From NCBI GenBank assembly GCA_965248135.1, contig CBDFIN010000012.1:1426001-1490000 (forward strand): a stretch of DNA of 64,000 nucleotides, written 5' to 3'. A program made the translations under genes and the position numbers. How positions within the stretch are numbered: the stretch's first letter is position 1; each line of letters begins with the position of its first letter. This stretch comes from SZUA-100 sp965248135. Its GTDB lineage: Bacteria; Pseudomonadota; Alphaproteobacteria; Rhizobiales; Rhizobiaceae. The notes beneath the pieces are model-generated. The model saw nothing but the letters and a program-made list of their open reading frames with translations, did not search any database and was not told where the DNA came from. This document shows positions 17,467 through 26,022 of the stretch, piece by piece.

Positions 17467-19083
17467 CCCTATCTAACCCGAATTATTCACCAGGCCTTTC
17501 AGGTTTCATCCGGGCGTGAAGGATTAACCGGGCTAACGGCGGGAGTTTGATTGGAACATTTAATACGCGTTTGGGGTTGTTGTTGGGGGGTAATCATCGG
17601 CTCATGCCGCGTTGATTACGGGCTCTGGGCGTTGATGCGTCCCATCAACAAGACGAGCAATTGACGGTGCGGGCAAGCCGTTGGCAGGGCAATTTTAATC
17701 CTCGATTTCAACTGTTCAATACGCACCGCGATTTTCAGGAATGTGCGCCGGATGGTCTCGAAGGTGGCGGTTCTAAACCGCGAACGTTTTGGGGCTGCCC
17801 CGCGCAATAATAATAACAGCCAGTAAGCACCGGTGTGCAGAAACAACCGGAACTGGTTGGCCTCCCAGCGGTGGCAGGAGGTGCGGTCTGATTTGGTGTA
17901 GAGTTTGTGTTCCTTGATCAGGTTTTCCATTTTTCCGCGTGCACAATAGACCTTCTCATAAAGATGCTTGGCCCGCCCTGGCAGATTGGTGACGATGAAG
18001 CGGGTATCGCTGCCCAATTTGGTTGCCTCAACACGGGCGATGACCTTGCGCTCCTTTGACCAGCTTTTGGCACCGTAACGAATTTGGAAGAAACGACGCA
18101 CCTTGTCTTTGCCGCTCAATGCCCGACGAACAGCAACATCCTCACTCCATGGATGGGAGAGCGTCTTTAGCCTGTTGTTGCCCGGCAGGCCGAAGATGTA
18201 GAAACAACCGTGTTGCTCCAGAAGATCCATGACCTCTGGTGTTCCATAGTGTCCATCACCGCGCACGGTAATGACAGTGCGGGGCCAGTTGTGCCGGATA
18301 CGGCGAATGACATGGCGTAAAATCCGGGCTGCTTCCTCGCCCGAAGGCCGTTTGCCGGGCCGCAATAAAAAGCAAACCGGCTTGCCCGATGCAGCATCAT
18401 AAATATGAATAGGCTGAAAGCAGTATCCTTGCGCATGGGTGTTGAACAGGCAAAGCTGCTGATCGCCATATGTGCGGTCCGTGGTATCATCAATATCCAG
18501 AACAATATGACCAGGCACGGCGCTAAAACTGTCGCAGAACAGGTCAATCAGGGCCAACCCCATGCGGCCAAGCTCCCGCCAGGACGGCGTGTTTTCCAGC
18601 CGCGACAAGGTTGGCTGGGATGCTAACGCGCATCCACTTTCCGGCAGTCGCTCGCAGGCAATCTTCAGTGCCGGATCATGGCGCAACTCATCAAGGTCAT
18701 CACAGTCTTCATAGCCGCAAGCTATTGCAAACATGCGGGTGCGGATCATGGTGGTCTGGGAATGGATGGTGCGCCCCGCATCGCGCTCGTCATGCAAGCA
18801 GGAAGCAATCATACCGGCAAAGTTCAGCTTTCGCTCGATCTCGCGCAGTATCAACACACCGCCATCAGATGACAAAGCGCCACCATCAAACCGGGCAGAC
18901 ATTTTGTGCCGCCCTAAAGGTGACAAACCGGGGAGAAACAGGTTATCTTCTTGCATGGCGGGCCGGATTTTCTGCTGAGGGTGAATGATCTTGTCAAACA
19001 CCGAAATCATACGCTATTTCAACAGCTTGATCCATGCCCGCCAGCTATATTAGGCACCCTGATGAATAATCCGGGCTAAATCC
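17467..19083 (-). mobile_element. IS1380-family element
   Basis: The left end CTATCTAACCCGAATTATTC and the right end (read inwards) TTTAGCCCGGATTATTCATC are imperfect inverted repeats around a transposase gene. Ends are placed to within a few bases; no target duplication can be read because the left side abuts IS3. It truncates a resolvase gene on its right. Confidence 0.82.
17616..19010 (-). CDS. IS1380-family transposase
   Basis: 464 residues. Characteristic blocks: SARFDGGALSSDGGVLILRE near the start, HIVLDIDDTTDRTYGDQQL (Asp), VITVRGDGHYGTPEVMDLLE (Asp), and the C-terminal KMENLIKEHKLYTKSDRTSC with HRWEANQFRLFLHTGAYWLL (Glu region). Start MISVF or the later MQEDNLFLPG. Intact. Confidence 0.93.
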   Translation of the reverse strand: MISVFDKIIHPQQKIRPAMQEDNLFLPGLSPLGRHKMSARFDGGALSSDGGVLILREIERKLNFAGMIASCLHDERDAGRTIHSQTTMIRTRMFAIACGYEDCDDLDELRHDPALKIACERLPESGCALASQPTLSRLENTPSWRELGRMGLALIDLFCDSFSAVPGHIVLDIDDTTDRTYGDQQLCLFNTHAQGYCFQPIHIYDAASGKPVCFLLRPGKRPSGEEAARILRHVIRRIRHNWPRTVITVRGDGHYGTPEVMDLLEQHGCFYIFGLPGNNRLKTLSHPWSEDVAVRRALSGKDKVRRFFQIRYGAKSWSKERKVIARVEATKLGSDTRFIVTNLPGRAKHLYEKVYCARGKMENLIKEHKLYTKSDRTSCHRWEANQFRLFLHTGAYWLLLLLRGAAPKRSRFRTATFETIRRTFLKIAVRIEQLKSRIKIALPTACPHRQLLVLLMGRINAQSP

Positions 19084-19262
19084 CAAACAAACAGCGTATC
19101 ACCACGGTTTAGTTCATGCAGAACTCTATCAAATACAGGTCGCTTTTTTGCCACTGCCGAGAGCTTCTCGATATACAGCTTATCACATAAATCTTTCAGA
19201 CCATTGATTTGCCGGTCTGGCCTTTGGGCTTTGGTACTTACGCGCAGATATCCTATTTTCAC
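19083..19262 (-). pseudogene. serine recombinase (resolvase/invertase), N-terminal fragment
   Basis: GTG start, MKIGYLRVSTKAQRPDRQIN with the catalytic Ser of RVST, then RPVFDRVLHELNRGDTLFVW. The catalytic-domain half is cut at VWDL by IS1380; the remaining residues (ARIIHQGA) come from the IS end. Such resolvases serve plasmids and Tn3-type transposons, in keeping with the other plasmid debris. Confidence 0.85.
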
Positions 19263-19379
19263 GCTTTTTCAATGCCTTAACGCGAGATTTCCATGCAGTT
19301 GTATGTTGCAAAAACTATACAGACCGTGTGGAAACTCCGATTGCCCCAGAGTAAAATGGCTAACGATTGGAATTTTGCG

Positions 19380-20960
19380 ATTATTAACTGGTTGAACGGA
19401 ATTTTGACTTGAACTGCGTCGTTGGCTCCGTGCGGGCGGGTTTTTGGGGTTGCATTTGCGGAATTTTGGCCAATGTCGCCTCCTCAAGCCCGTATTGCCG
19501 CCATCAATCCTTCTACACCAACAAGCTTGAGTGCCCGGCGAATATTGTAAGCCAATGCGGTGAGTGAGAACTCCGCTCTGACATTTTCCAGCCGTCGCAT
19601 CAGGAATGCTCCTTGGTTCATCCATTGCTTGATCGAACCAAAGGGATGTTCAACGCTGTTGCGCCGCTCGTTCATTATTTCAGGATTGGCTTTCACCCGC
19701 ACGGCCATACGATCCAGAACCGCCTCATTCTCGTAGCGGGCGATCCGGCGGAAACTGGAACCGGTACACTGCACTCTAAGGTTACAGGCTTTGCAGGCAG
19801 CCCGATTGCAATAGTCAACGAGAATGGTATCGCGCAGCTTGCGCCGGTAGCGGGGCTCAAGATGAGCCCCTGCCGGGCAAGTGTATTGATCCCTGTCCGC
19901 ATCATAGTAAAACACGTCCTTGGCAAAGAAGCCTTGGCGCACAGCCGGGCCACGTTGTGGTTTGGCAACATAAGCAACAAGTCCGCTATTCTCACAGGCC
20001 TCGATATCCTCAATCTTGAAGTAGCCGCGATCAGCAACAACATCGATTTCGTCAACATCGAGTATCTCCCGCGCAGGCTCAGCGGTTTTGGCCAACAGCC
20101 CCAAATCACCAACCTGAGTGTAAACCTCCTGCTCAACGATCAGTTTGTGCTTGCAATCAACCGCGATCTGCACATTGTAGCTGACCCCTGCCTTGATTTT
20201 GCCCGACTGATACCGGCTGTCCGGGTCACTCAGCGATATCTGGCTTTGGCCTGTCGCATCCATTTCTTTCAATAGGGCCTTGTGGTGATCCTGTTTGGCT
20301 TTGAGTTTGGCAATCTTGTCGGCAAACCTGCCATAACCGCCTGATGATGGTGAACCGTCATCATCCTTGTCACCCTCATCCATCTGTTTCAAATAACGCT
20401 CAAGCCGTTCGTCTGCCTCTTTGATCGCTTTCGTCACGCCGGTTTTAGTGAAGTTCTTATCCTTGGCATTAACAGCCTTGATCCGTGTACCATCAACGGC
20501 CAGCAGTTCACGGCCAAACAGATCAAGCTGACGGCACAACAAAACAAACTCATGAAACACCTGTTTGAAGGCCTTGCGATTATCTCGGCGAAAGTCAGCT
20601 ATGGTTTTGAAGTCCGGCTTCAAATGACGTAGCAGCCAAATCACTTCAATATTGCGGTTGCACTCCACCTCAAGCCTGCGGCTTGAGCGCACCCGATTGA
20701 GATAGCCGTAGATATAAAGCTTCAATAGATCGGCAGGTGCATACGGCGGGCGACCGGTTGCTTTTGTATGTACTCTTGCAAAACCGGCACCTTGCAGATC
20801 CAGTCCATCAACAAAAGCATCAATAAAGCGAACCGGATTATCAACGCTGACATAATCCTCAACCCTTTCAGGCAAAAGAAGCGCTTGTGAGCGTGAAGTT
20901 CCTTGGATATGTTTCATTCCAAAGCCTACCACTTCGACGGTCTGGAAGGAATCCATAATT
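19380..20960 (-). mobile_element. IS1182-family element (ends approximate)
   Basis: Defined by its transposase; I could not settle the terminal repeats by eye. The region 19263-19483 to its left has no gene. Confidence 0.6.
19484..20917 (-). CDS. IS1182-family transposase
   Basis: About 477 residues from MKHIQGTSRSQALLLPERVE. Family blocks: DNPVRFIDAFVDGLDL, TGRPPYAPADLLKLYIYGYL, LRHLKPDFKTIADFRRDN, LLAVDGTRIKAVNAKDKN (Asp), DEIDVVADRGYFKIEDIEAC (Asp), a Cys-rich knuckle CNRAACKACNLRVQC, and the C-terminal NSVEHPFGSIKQWM (Glu). Intact. Upstream in-frame codons allow a 498-residue reading, but the conserved start is here. Confidence 0.92.
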   Translation of the reverse strand: MKHIQGTSRSQALLLPERVEDYVSVDNPVRFIDAFVDGLDLQGAGFARVHTKATGRPPYAPADLLKLYIYGYLNRVRSSRRLEVECNRNIEVIWLLRHLKPDFKTIADFRRDNRKAFKQVFHEFVLLCRQLDLFGRELLAVDGTRIKAVNAKDKNFTKTGVTKAIKEADERLERYLKQMDEGDKDDDGSPSSGGYGRFADKIAKLKAKQDHHKALLKEMDATGQSQISLSDPDSRYQSGKIKAGVSYNVQIAVDCKHKLIVEQEVYTQVGDLGLLAKTAEPAREILDVDEIDVVADRGYFKIEDIEACENSGLVAYVAKPQRGPAVRQGFFAKDVFYYDADRDQYTCPAGAHLEPRYRRKLRDTILVDYCNRAACKACNLRVQCTGSSFRRIARYENEAVLDRMAVRVKANPEIMNERRNSVEHPFGSIKQWMNQGAFLMRRLENVRAEFSLTALAYNIRRALKLVGVEGLMAAIRA

Positions 20961-21417
20961 GTCCGAACTCTATCATCCAAGAGCAGTATCAGACTTAGGA
21001 AATCGGGATATCGGTACGCTTCAATTTAAGGTCTACAGCATCATTGCTGAAGGGCAGGAGCTTACCAAAACTGTCGTGATTGATGCACGGGCGTTTGCGC
21101 ATAGTGACGTGCTGACACTCGTAAAAGCAGAGGGGGAAGACAATGGTTTGGGGTTTGTAATTATTCATTCCGGTGATTTGGGTGTGTCTGTTTTAGTACA
21201 TTGGTGGATTCAAGGCTCAGTTTTGTGTCAACATATTAAACGTACTATTTGGGGAATGGATGCACCTATGAATACCGCTGCCAGGCCTGTCATTGCCTGC
21301 GTCTGGGAACTGGGTATTATCAACGCTGAGCAGAATGCGTGGCGAGAGACCATGATGATAGCTGTGCCAAACGCAGCTGCGTATCTGAATGCCAGAACAG
21401 GACTCAACGAAGTGTGA
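20959..21417 (+). CDS. conserved hypothetical protein, probably 5'-truncated
   Basis: Reads IGTLQFKVYSIIAEGQELT, then LTLVKAEGEDNGLGFVIIHS, HWWIQGSVLCQHIKRTIWG and PVIACVWELGIINAEQNAWR. This looks like a complete small soluble domain of a conserved alphaproteobacterial family of unknown function. The first residues come from the IS1182 flank and only a TTG start is available, so the native start was probably lost. Confidence 0.55.
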   Translation: MSELYHPRAVSDLGNRDIGTLQFKVYSIIAEGQELTKTVVIDARAFAHSDVLTLVKAEGEDNGLGFVIIHSGDLGVSVLVHWWIQGSVLCQHIKRTIWGMDAPMNTAARPVIACVWELGIINAEQNAWRETMMIAVPNAAAYLNARTGLNEV

Positions 21418-21511
21418 AATGGCGCATGCTTGTAACAAACCGACACCCGTTGTTTCCACACAGTCTGCATCCTTTTTGCGACTCCCCTGCCCTTGTAGCC
21501 AGAATGAATAA

Positions 21512-21967
21512 TTGAAAATATTGACGAGAACGCCGCCAACTGACAGAGAATTGGCTTGTAGCAAGCGCAAGAACCAAGAGGAGTTGGACGTTTTGACTTA
21601 TACTGATGTTAAAATAGTAGCTGTATTGATAGTTGGCTGGTTTGCCTATTGCTATTCGGTGTCTGCACCGCAAAAAATTGAAGAATATGAAAAATACCTG
21701 AATGAAGGCGGGCCTATTGCACTGTTTGAACTTCCCACGATAATTTCTCGTGGAAAAGCTGTTTCCAACATCGGGAAAGAAAGAATTGCTAATGCTACAC
21801 GGAGGAGATTAGTTTCTCCAAAGATACGCCGGAGAATAGCGTTTAATGAATTTACTTTCGGGTTTTTCGGCTTTTCGACATTAAACGATGTTGTGTACTT
21901 CGTTTTTAAAGACATGAAGCCAGACTCGAAATGTGATGGTACTAAAGGAGATTGCAGGTTGGGATGA
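21512..21967 (+). CDS. hypothetical membrane protein
   Basis: One hydrophobic segment VKIVAVLIVGWFAYCYSVS near the N-terminus, then a basic region (KERIANATRRRLVSPKIRRR) and GFFGFSTLNDVVYFVFKDM. The better start is probably TTG at ~21593 (LTYTDVKIV), because the preceding residues are Arg/Lys-rich low-quality sequence. Function unknown. Confidence 0.45.
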   Translation: MKILTRTPPTDRELACSKRKNQEELDVLTYTDVKIVAVLIVGWFAYCYSVSAPQKIEEYEKYLNEGGPIALFELPTIISRGKAVSNIGKERIANATRRRLVSPKIRRRIAFNEFTFGFFGFSTLNDVVYFVFKDMKPDSKCDGTKGDCRLG

Positions 21968-22000
21968 CCTCGTATTTTTGCGCAGAAGAAAGAAAAGAGT

Positions 22001-22026
22001 TGTAATGTGTAATATTACAAGGTACA
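22001..22026. promoter_or_regulatory. higBA operator candidate
   Basis: TGTAATATTACA (22008-22019) is a perfect palindrome, preceded by another TGTAAT half-site at 22001. It lies 20 bp upstream of higB, where HigA/HigBA normally represses its own promoter. Confidence 0.6.
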
Positions 22027-22039
22027 ATGAATTCATTGC

Positions 22040-22315
22040 ATGATTAGGTCATTTAAACATCGCGGGTTGAAACGATTTTATGAACGGGGTGATGGTAGTA
22101 AATTGCCACCCGAATTTTTAGGCCGCGTCGAGGAAATTTTAGGTTTGCTTGATATTGCGGCAGACGTTGAACAGATGGACTTGCCGCATTTTAAGCTTCA
22201 TCCTCTCAAGGGAAAGCGAAAAGGCCAATGGGCGGTTACTGTCCGAGCAAATTGGCGTATTGTTTTTCGTTTTGATGATGAACCCGAAGATGTTGACTTT
22301 ACCGATTACCACTAA
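22040..22315 (+). CDS. higB: HigB-type toxin (RelE superfamily)
   Basis: 91 residues, full length. MIRSFKHRGLKRFYERGD and LPHFKLHPLKGKRKGQWAVT with RANWRIVFRF are the classic plasmid-maintenance killer motifs. HigB is a ribosome-dependent mRNase neutralised by HigA. The toxin-first order with the antitoxin 17 bp downstream is the higBA arrangement. Confidence 0.93.
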   Translation: MIRSFKHRGLKRFYERGDGSKLPPEFLGRVEEILGLLDIAADVEQMDLPHFKLHPLKGKRKGQWAVTVRANWRIVFRFDDEPEDVDFTDYH

Positions 22316-22332
22316 CCAGAAAGGAGGAAGTC

Positions 22333-22656
22333 ATGCCGATGAAAAACCCACCCCATCCGGGGCGATTGATAAAATCCTCTATTGAGGAACTGGATTTAAG
22401 CACCGCACAGGCTGCAGAAGCTTTAGGCGTGTCCCGCAATCAGCTTCACCGTGTTGTTGCGGGGAATAGTGCTGTGTCGCCAGAAATGGCGCTCAGGCTC
22501 GAAGTTGTAATAGGATCAACCGCCGATGCATGGATAAGATTGCAAGCGGCTTTTGATACTGCACAGGTACGCGCACGAGCTGGTGAAATCACCAAAGGCT
22601 TGAAACGTATTCCTGTACCGTCAGCACCCAAGCCAGAACAGCCAAGGCTGGTATGA
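22333..22656 (+). CDS. higA: HigA-type antitoxin
   Basis: 107 residues. NPPHPGRLIKSSIEELDLST, then AAEALGVSRNQLHRVVAGN (HTH) and SPEMALRLEVVIGSTADAW are standard HigA blocks. Strong GGAGG ahead of the ATG. Overlaps the next HTH gene by 4 bp. Confidence 0.93.
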   Translation: MPMKNPPHPGRLIKSSIEELDLSTAQAAEALGVSRNQLHRVVAGNSAVSPEMALRLEVVIGSTADAWIRLQAAFDTAQVRARAGEITKGLKRIPVPSAPKPEQPRLV

Positions 22657-22940
22657 TGATTGATAAAAAAAATATTGGTTCAGCCTTTGACGACTTTCTC
22701 GCAGAAGACGGATTGCTCGAATCCTGCGAGGCACAGGCCATCGAGGAAATTATGGCCGACCAGATCAAAACGGCCATGCAGTCCGAAGGATTGAACAAAG
22801 CGGCCATGGCAAAGCGGATGAATACAAGCCGCCAAGCTTTGGACAGGCTACTTGACCCTGCCAATACGGGCGTTACAGTTCACACGATGCAACGTGCCGC
22901 CGCCGCCGTAGGCCGCAGGCTTACGCTCGAACTTCGATAG
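22653..22940 (+). CDS. XRE-type HTH protein, third gene of the higBA operon
   Basis: 95 residues. N-terminal acidic region (DDFLAEDGLLESCEAQAIEE), then an HTH: GLNKAAMAKRMNTSRQALDR, LLDPANTGVTVHTMQRAAAA. Resembles antitoxins of RelE/HigB-type toxins and Fis-like small XRE proteins. The ATGA overlap with higA implies co-translation; its own toxin is not visible. Confidence 0.8.
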   Translation: MMIDKKNIGSAFDDFLAEDGLLESCEAQAIEEIMADQIKTAMQSEGLNKAAMAKRMNTSRQALDRLLDPANTGVTVHTMQRAAAAVGRRLTLELR

Positions 22941-22950
22941 GTATTGTAGT

Positions 22951-23184
22951 TTATTCACTCTCTACTGCCCTTGAACACCAATAGGAAATTATCGCATTGC
23001 GGCTCATGCCGCGCCGTCCTGCCATAGCATCAATCAAGGCCAGCAGATCAGGGTCAAAGCGAAGCGCCACAGGAATTTTCTTTGCCTTCACAGGTGCAAC
23101 CGTACTTGCCCCAGAAATGAATTTTTCGGCGGCGCTCGATTTGATTTCTTGTGTATCGCTTTTAGGCTTTCTTTGTACGGCCAT
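22951..23184 (-). CDS. ribbon-helix-helix partition partner
   Basis: 77 residues: a basic unstructured N-terminus, then KKIPVALRFDPDLLALIDAM and RGMSRNAIISYWCSRAVE, an RHH DNA-binding fold as in ParG/CopG proteins that accompany small ParA ATPases. It starts inside the end of the parA-like gene (23 bp overlap). Confidence 0.75.
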   Translation of the reverse strand: MAVQRKPKSDTQEIKSSAAEKFISGASTVAPVKAKKIPVALRFDPDLLALIDAMAGRRGMSRNAIISYWCSRAVESE

Positions 23185-23641
23185 TGTATATCACTTTCAT
23201 ATCGTTCTGATCGATACCTAAACCCGTCAATAGTCCGAGCAATTCACTAACTGCTTTCACGTCCTTGCGCGGTGTGTCAAGGACGGAAAGCCCCTGCCCC
23301 GCCGCATCTGAAAATGCTTTTCGCTGTACAATTGGCGGTTCTATCATTCTCAAAGCGGGAAAATCTTCTGAAATAATCTCATGTGTTTGGGAATTATCTG
23401 CGCCACGCGGGAAAGCCAGATTTAATATGGCGAAGGTTTCCAGCTTGTCGTTGTTGATACTGGCTTCATCAACAAGCGCGGCCATGCCTTCCAAAGCCCA
23501 CGTTTCAAAGGAGCGCGGCGCAACAGGTACGAGCACTTTATCAGAAGCAATCAGGCCAGCCCGTAAGGACGGGTTATCCTGCCCGCCTGCATCAATGATT
23601 ATGTGGGTAAACTTATCCCGCATGGTTTTGACCTGATTCAA
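23162..23641 (-). pseudogene. ParA-like partition ATPase, N-terminus missing
   Basis: DKFTHIIIDAGGQDNPSLRA (Walker A'/B region IIIDAGG), SDKVLVPVAPRSFETWALEG and ETFAILNLAFPRGADNSQTH are typical of orphan ParA/MinD-type plasmid ATPases. The KGGVGKT N-terminal third is absent; the frame meets a stop about 20 codons upstream and then another gene's sequence. Plasmid stability remnant. Confidence 0.8.
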
Positions 23642-23728
23642 GACTTCCTTGCCTTGAGCGCGGACACGTTAGAAAAACTTGGAACCGAGTTCTTGCTCGA
23701 TATTGATCACATCCACCGACTAAGAATT
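23642..23728 (+). pseudogene. 5' piece of the acidic membrane-protein gene, before IS3
   Basis: Plus-strand frame reads LSADTLEKLGTEFLLDIDHI then HRLRI and enters IS3 copy 3. Removing the element and one ATT gives RLRIAAQLLKVQHVMVHQ, continuous with the ORF at 25114-25680. Its own beginning is not identifiable. Confidence 0.5.
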
Positions 23729-23779
23729 TGAACCGCCCCGGGTTTACCGGAGGCTCCAAAGATAGGATAATTTGGAGCT

Positions 23780-24154
23780 ATGGAAAAGAACAAGAGATCG
23801 AAGAGATATTCACCTGAAGTGCGTGCGCGTGCCGTTCGGATGGTGTTGGAACATCAACAAAATTATGACAGTCAGTGGTCGGCGATTTCTGCTATTGCAC
23901 CCAAAATTGGCTGCACGGCAGAAACGCTTCGCAAATGGCTTCGTCAGGAAGAGACGGACACTGGCTTGCGTGATGGCGTTACAAGCGATGAGCGTGAGCG
24001 CATCAAAGCGCTGGAGCGCGAAGTCCGGGAATTGCGTCAGGCCAATGAAATTCTCAGGAAAGCGTCTCGCGTTGACCTTGTCACTCGAACCAATGGCGTT
24101 TTGGCGGTCAACTTTGCCCAGGCGGAGCGAGCCATGATTGTGGGCGCCCACTGA
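23780..24154 (+). CDS. IS3-family OrfA
   Basis: Protein identical to the OrfA at 6945, although the DNA has several synonymous changes (for example around 23970-24060). This shows that the copy is an older or separately acquired relative. Confidence 0.88.
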   Translation: MEKNKRSKRYSPEVRARAVRMVLEHQQNYDSQWSAISAIAPKIGCTAETLRKWLRQEETDTGLRDGVTSDERERIKALEREVRELRQANEILRKASRVDLVTRTNGVLAVNFAQAERAMIVGAH

Positions 24155-24229
24155 GAAGATGAAGATGTTTATCGATGATCATCGTGATGATCACGGGCCA
24201 CTGTTATATTCTGGCCAATCTGCAAGGTT

Positions 24230-25075
24230 TTGCCGATCGCCCCTTCAACATATTATTCGCATGCTGCCATTAAGCGTGATCCCGGTCTGGCCAGTGATCG
24301 CGCCAAACGAGATGCAGAATTACGCCCTGAGGTCCAGCGTGTTTGGGATGACAATCATGAAGTCTACGGGGTACGTAAAGTCTGGCGACAGATGCAGCGA
24401 GAGGATTTTGATGTCGCGCGTTGTACTGTGGAGCGGTTGATGAAACAGCTTGGAATACAGGGCGTTATCAGAGGAAAGGCGATAAAAACCACCTTCAGCA
24501 ATCCTTCCGCCCCGTGACCACGCGACCATGTGAACAGAAAATTCAACGCTCCTGCACCCAATATGCTGTGGGTGAGTGATTTTACCTTTGTCTCCACCTG
24601 GCAGGGATTTGCCTATGTCGCTTTCATCATCGATGTATTTGCCCGGCGGATTGTTGGCTGGCGCGTGTCACGCTCTGCCAAAACCGATTTCGTCTTGGAT
24701 GCTTTGGAACAGGCTCTTTATGATCGACGGCCGGTTCAACAAGACGGGCTGATCCATCACAGTGACCGGGGCGTTCAGTATGTCTCGATCCGCTACACCG
24801 AACGGCTGGCAGAGGCTGGAATTGAGCCATCCGTTGGCAGTGTCGGCGACTCATATGACAACGCCTTGGCCGAAACCATCAATGGACTTTACAAGGCCGA
24901 AGTCATTCATCGAAAGAGTTCATGGCGCAAGATTGACGACGTTGAAATGGCGACCCTCAAATGGGTTGACTGGTTCAACAACCGTCGCCTGCTGGAACCA
25001 ATCGGAAATATTCCGCCCGCTGAAGCAGAGGAGCTGTACTATGCACAGATAAACCAGTTAGAATTAGTCGCATAA
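24230..25075 (+). pseudogene. IS3-family OrfB with nonsense codon
   Basis: Reads as OrfB, but TGT (Cys of SAPCPRDH in the other copies) is TGA at 24515-24517. Downstream sequence including all DDE motifs remains open (24530-25075). Confidence 0.9.
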
Positions 25076-25113
25076 ACAAACTAATCAGCCTCCGGTAAAC
25101 CCGGGGCGGTTCA

Positions 25114-25680
25114 ATTGCGGCCCAATTGCTGAAAGTGCAACATGTAATGGTGCATCAGACAAAATCTGGTAAGGAAGAAGAGGAAGAAGAGGAAGAAGGT
25201 GGCGAAGAAGATGCGGTTGATGCAGATGCTGAGGAAGGACCAGAGGAAGAGGAAGACGGCAGCAGCACGAAAATCATAAACTACCTTACAAAATCCTATA
25301 CCTACAAAACTGAAATCACTAACATTTACAATGAATTTCGGAGCAAGAATGAAAGGGCTGACAAAATTCATAACACTACTATGGTAACCAAACAAAAGGT
25401 CGATGAAAAGTGGGAGGCTGCAAAGGAACGTATTAAGGGTGCTCTCTCGATGTTTGGAATTGAAGGGGCCTTTGTTTTCCTTGATGCTATGGCGAAAAAG
25501 AGCTTCTGGTTAAGGCATACTTTCAAAGTTTTCGGCACAACCATATTACCTGTATTAGCGATAATTTCGTTGATTATTTGGGCGTATCGAGCAAGCGCGA
25601 ACCCGCTCCAAAAAATTCTGAAATGGCTTTCGAAGGAATTTGACTTAAAGCTTCCCGCTGAAGAAGAAGAGGGTGTTTAA
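25114..25680 (+). pseudogene. acidic, poly-Glu membrane protein, 3' part after IS3
   Basis: AAQLLKVQHVMVHQTKSGK is followed by an extreme acidic run (an eight-Glu stretch, then GGEEDAVDADAEEGPEEEED). Next come a soluble helical region (TEITNIYNEFRSKNERADK) and one C-terminal membrane segment (TTILPVLAIISLIIWAYRAS) with a short cytoplasmic tail ending AEEEEGV. Not recognised. The acidic N-terminal hinge and single TM suggest an anchored sensor or effector subunit, but that is a guess. The 5' portion lies at 23642-23728 or was lost. Confidence 0.55.
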
Positions 25681-25783
25681 CTGGGCGCATCCAAACTTTG
25701 AATTACCGCGATAATCGAGGCAGTAAAAAGGGACGGCCAGAGGGCCGCCCCTTCTTTTACTCCGTCACCGGAGCAGTCGCGAG

Positions 25784-25975
25784 CTACGTCTCGGACGAGG
25801 CATTTTGCTCGATCCAGTCTAGAACTGCATCTTCTCTCCAAAAGGCTTTTTGCCATGTACCATTTCCACCGATGTGAAATCGCTTGGGAAAAATACTGGC
25901 GTGTTCCCACCTTTGAAGGGTTGCTGGACTGATTGGTACAAGTTTCAACACCTGCTTCTTTGAAAGTAAACTCAT
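25784..25975 (-). CDS. AlpA-family regulator (MerR-like HTH)
   Basis: 63 residues: LLSKKQVLKLVPISPATLQR, FPKRFHIGGNGTWQKAFWRE and DAVLDWIEQ match AlpA, the small activator/excisionase found beside P4-type integrases. It lies just downstream of the integrase on the same strand. Confidence 0.85.
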   Translation of the reverse strand: MSLLSKKQVLKLVPISPATLQRWEHASIFPKRFHIGGNGTWQKAFWREDAVLDWIEQNASSET

Positions 25976-26022
25976 CAGCTATCTCCATTAAAATTGGAGC
26001 ATCAGCTGATGCTCGTGAGTGA

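Larger units (their letters stand above)
23729..25113 (+). mobile_element. IS3-family element, copy 3 (1385 bp, degraded)
   Basis: Same termini as copies 1 and 2, with an ATT duplication at 23726-23728 and 25114-25116. More substitutions than the other two copies and a nonsense codon in OrfB. Confidence 0.93.
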
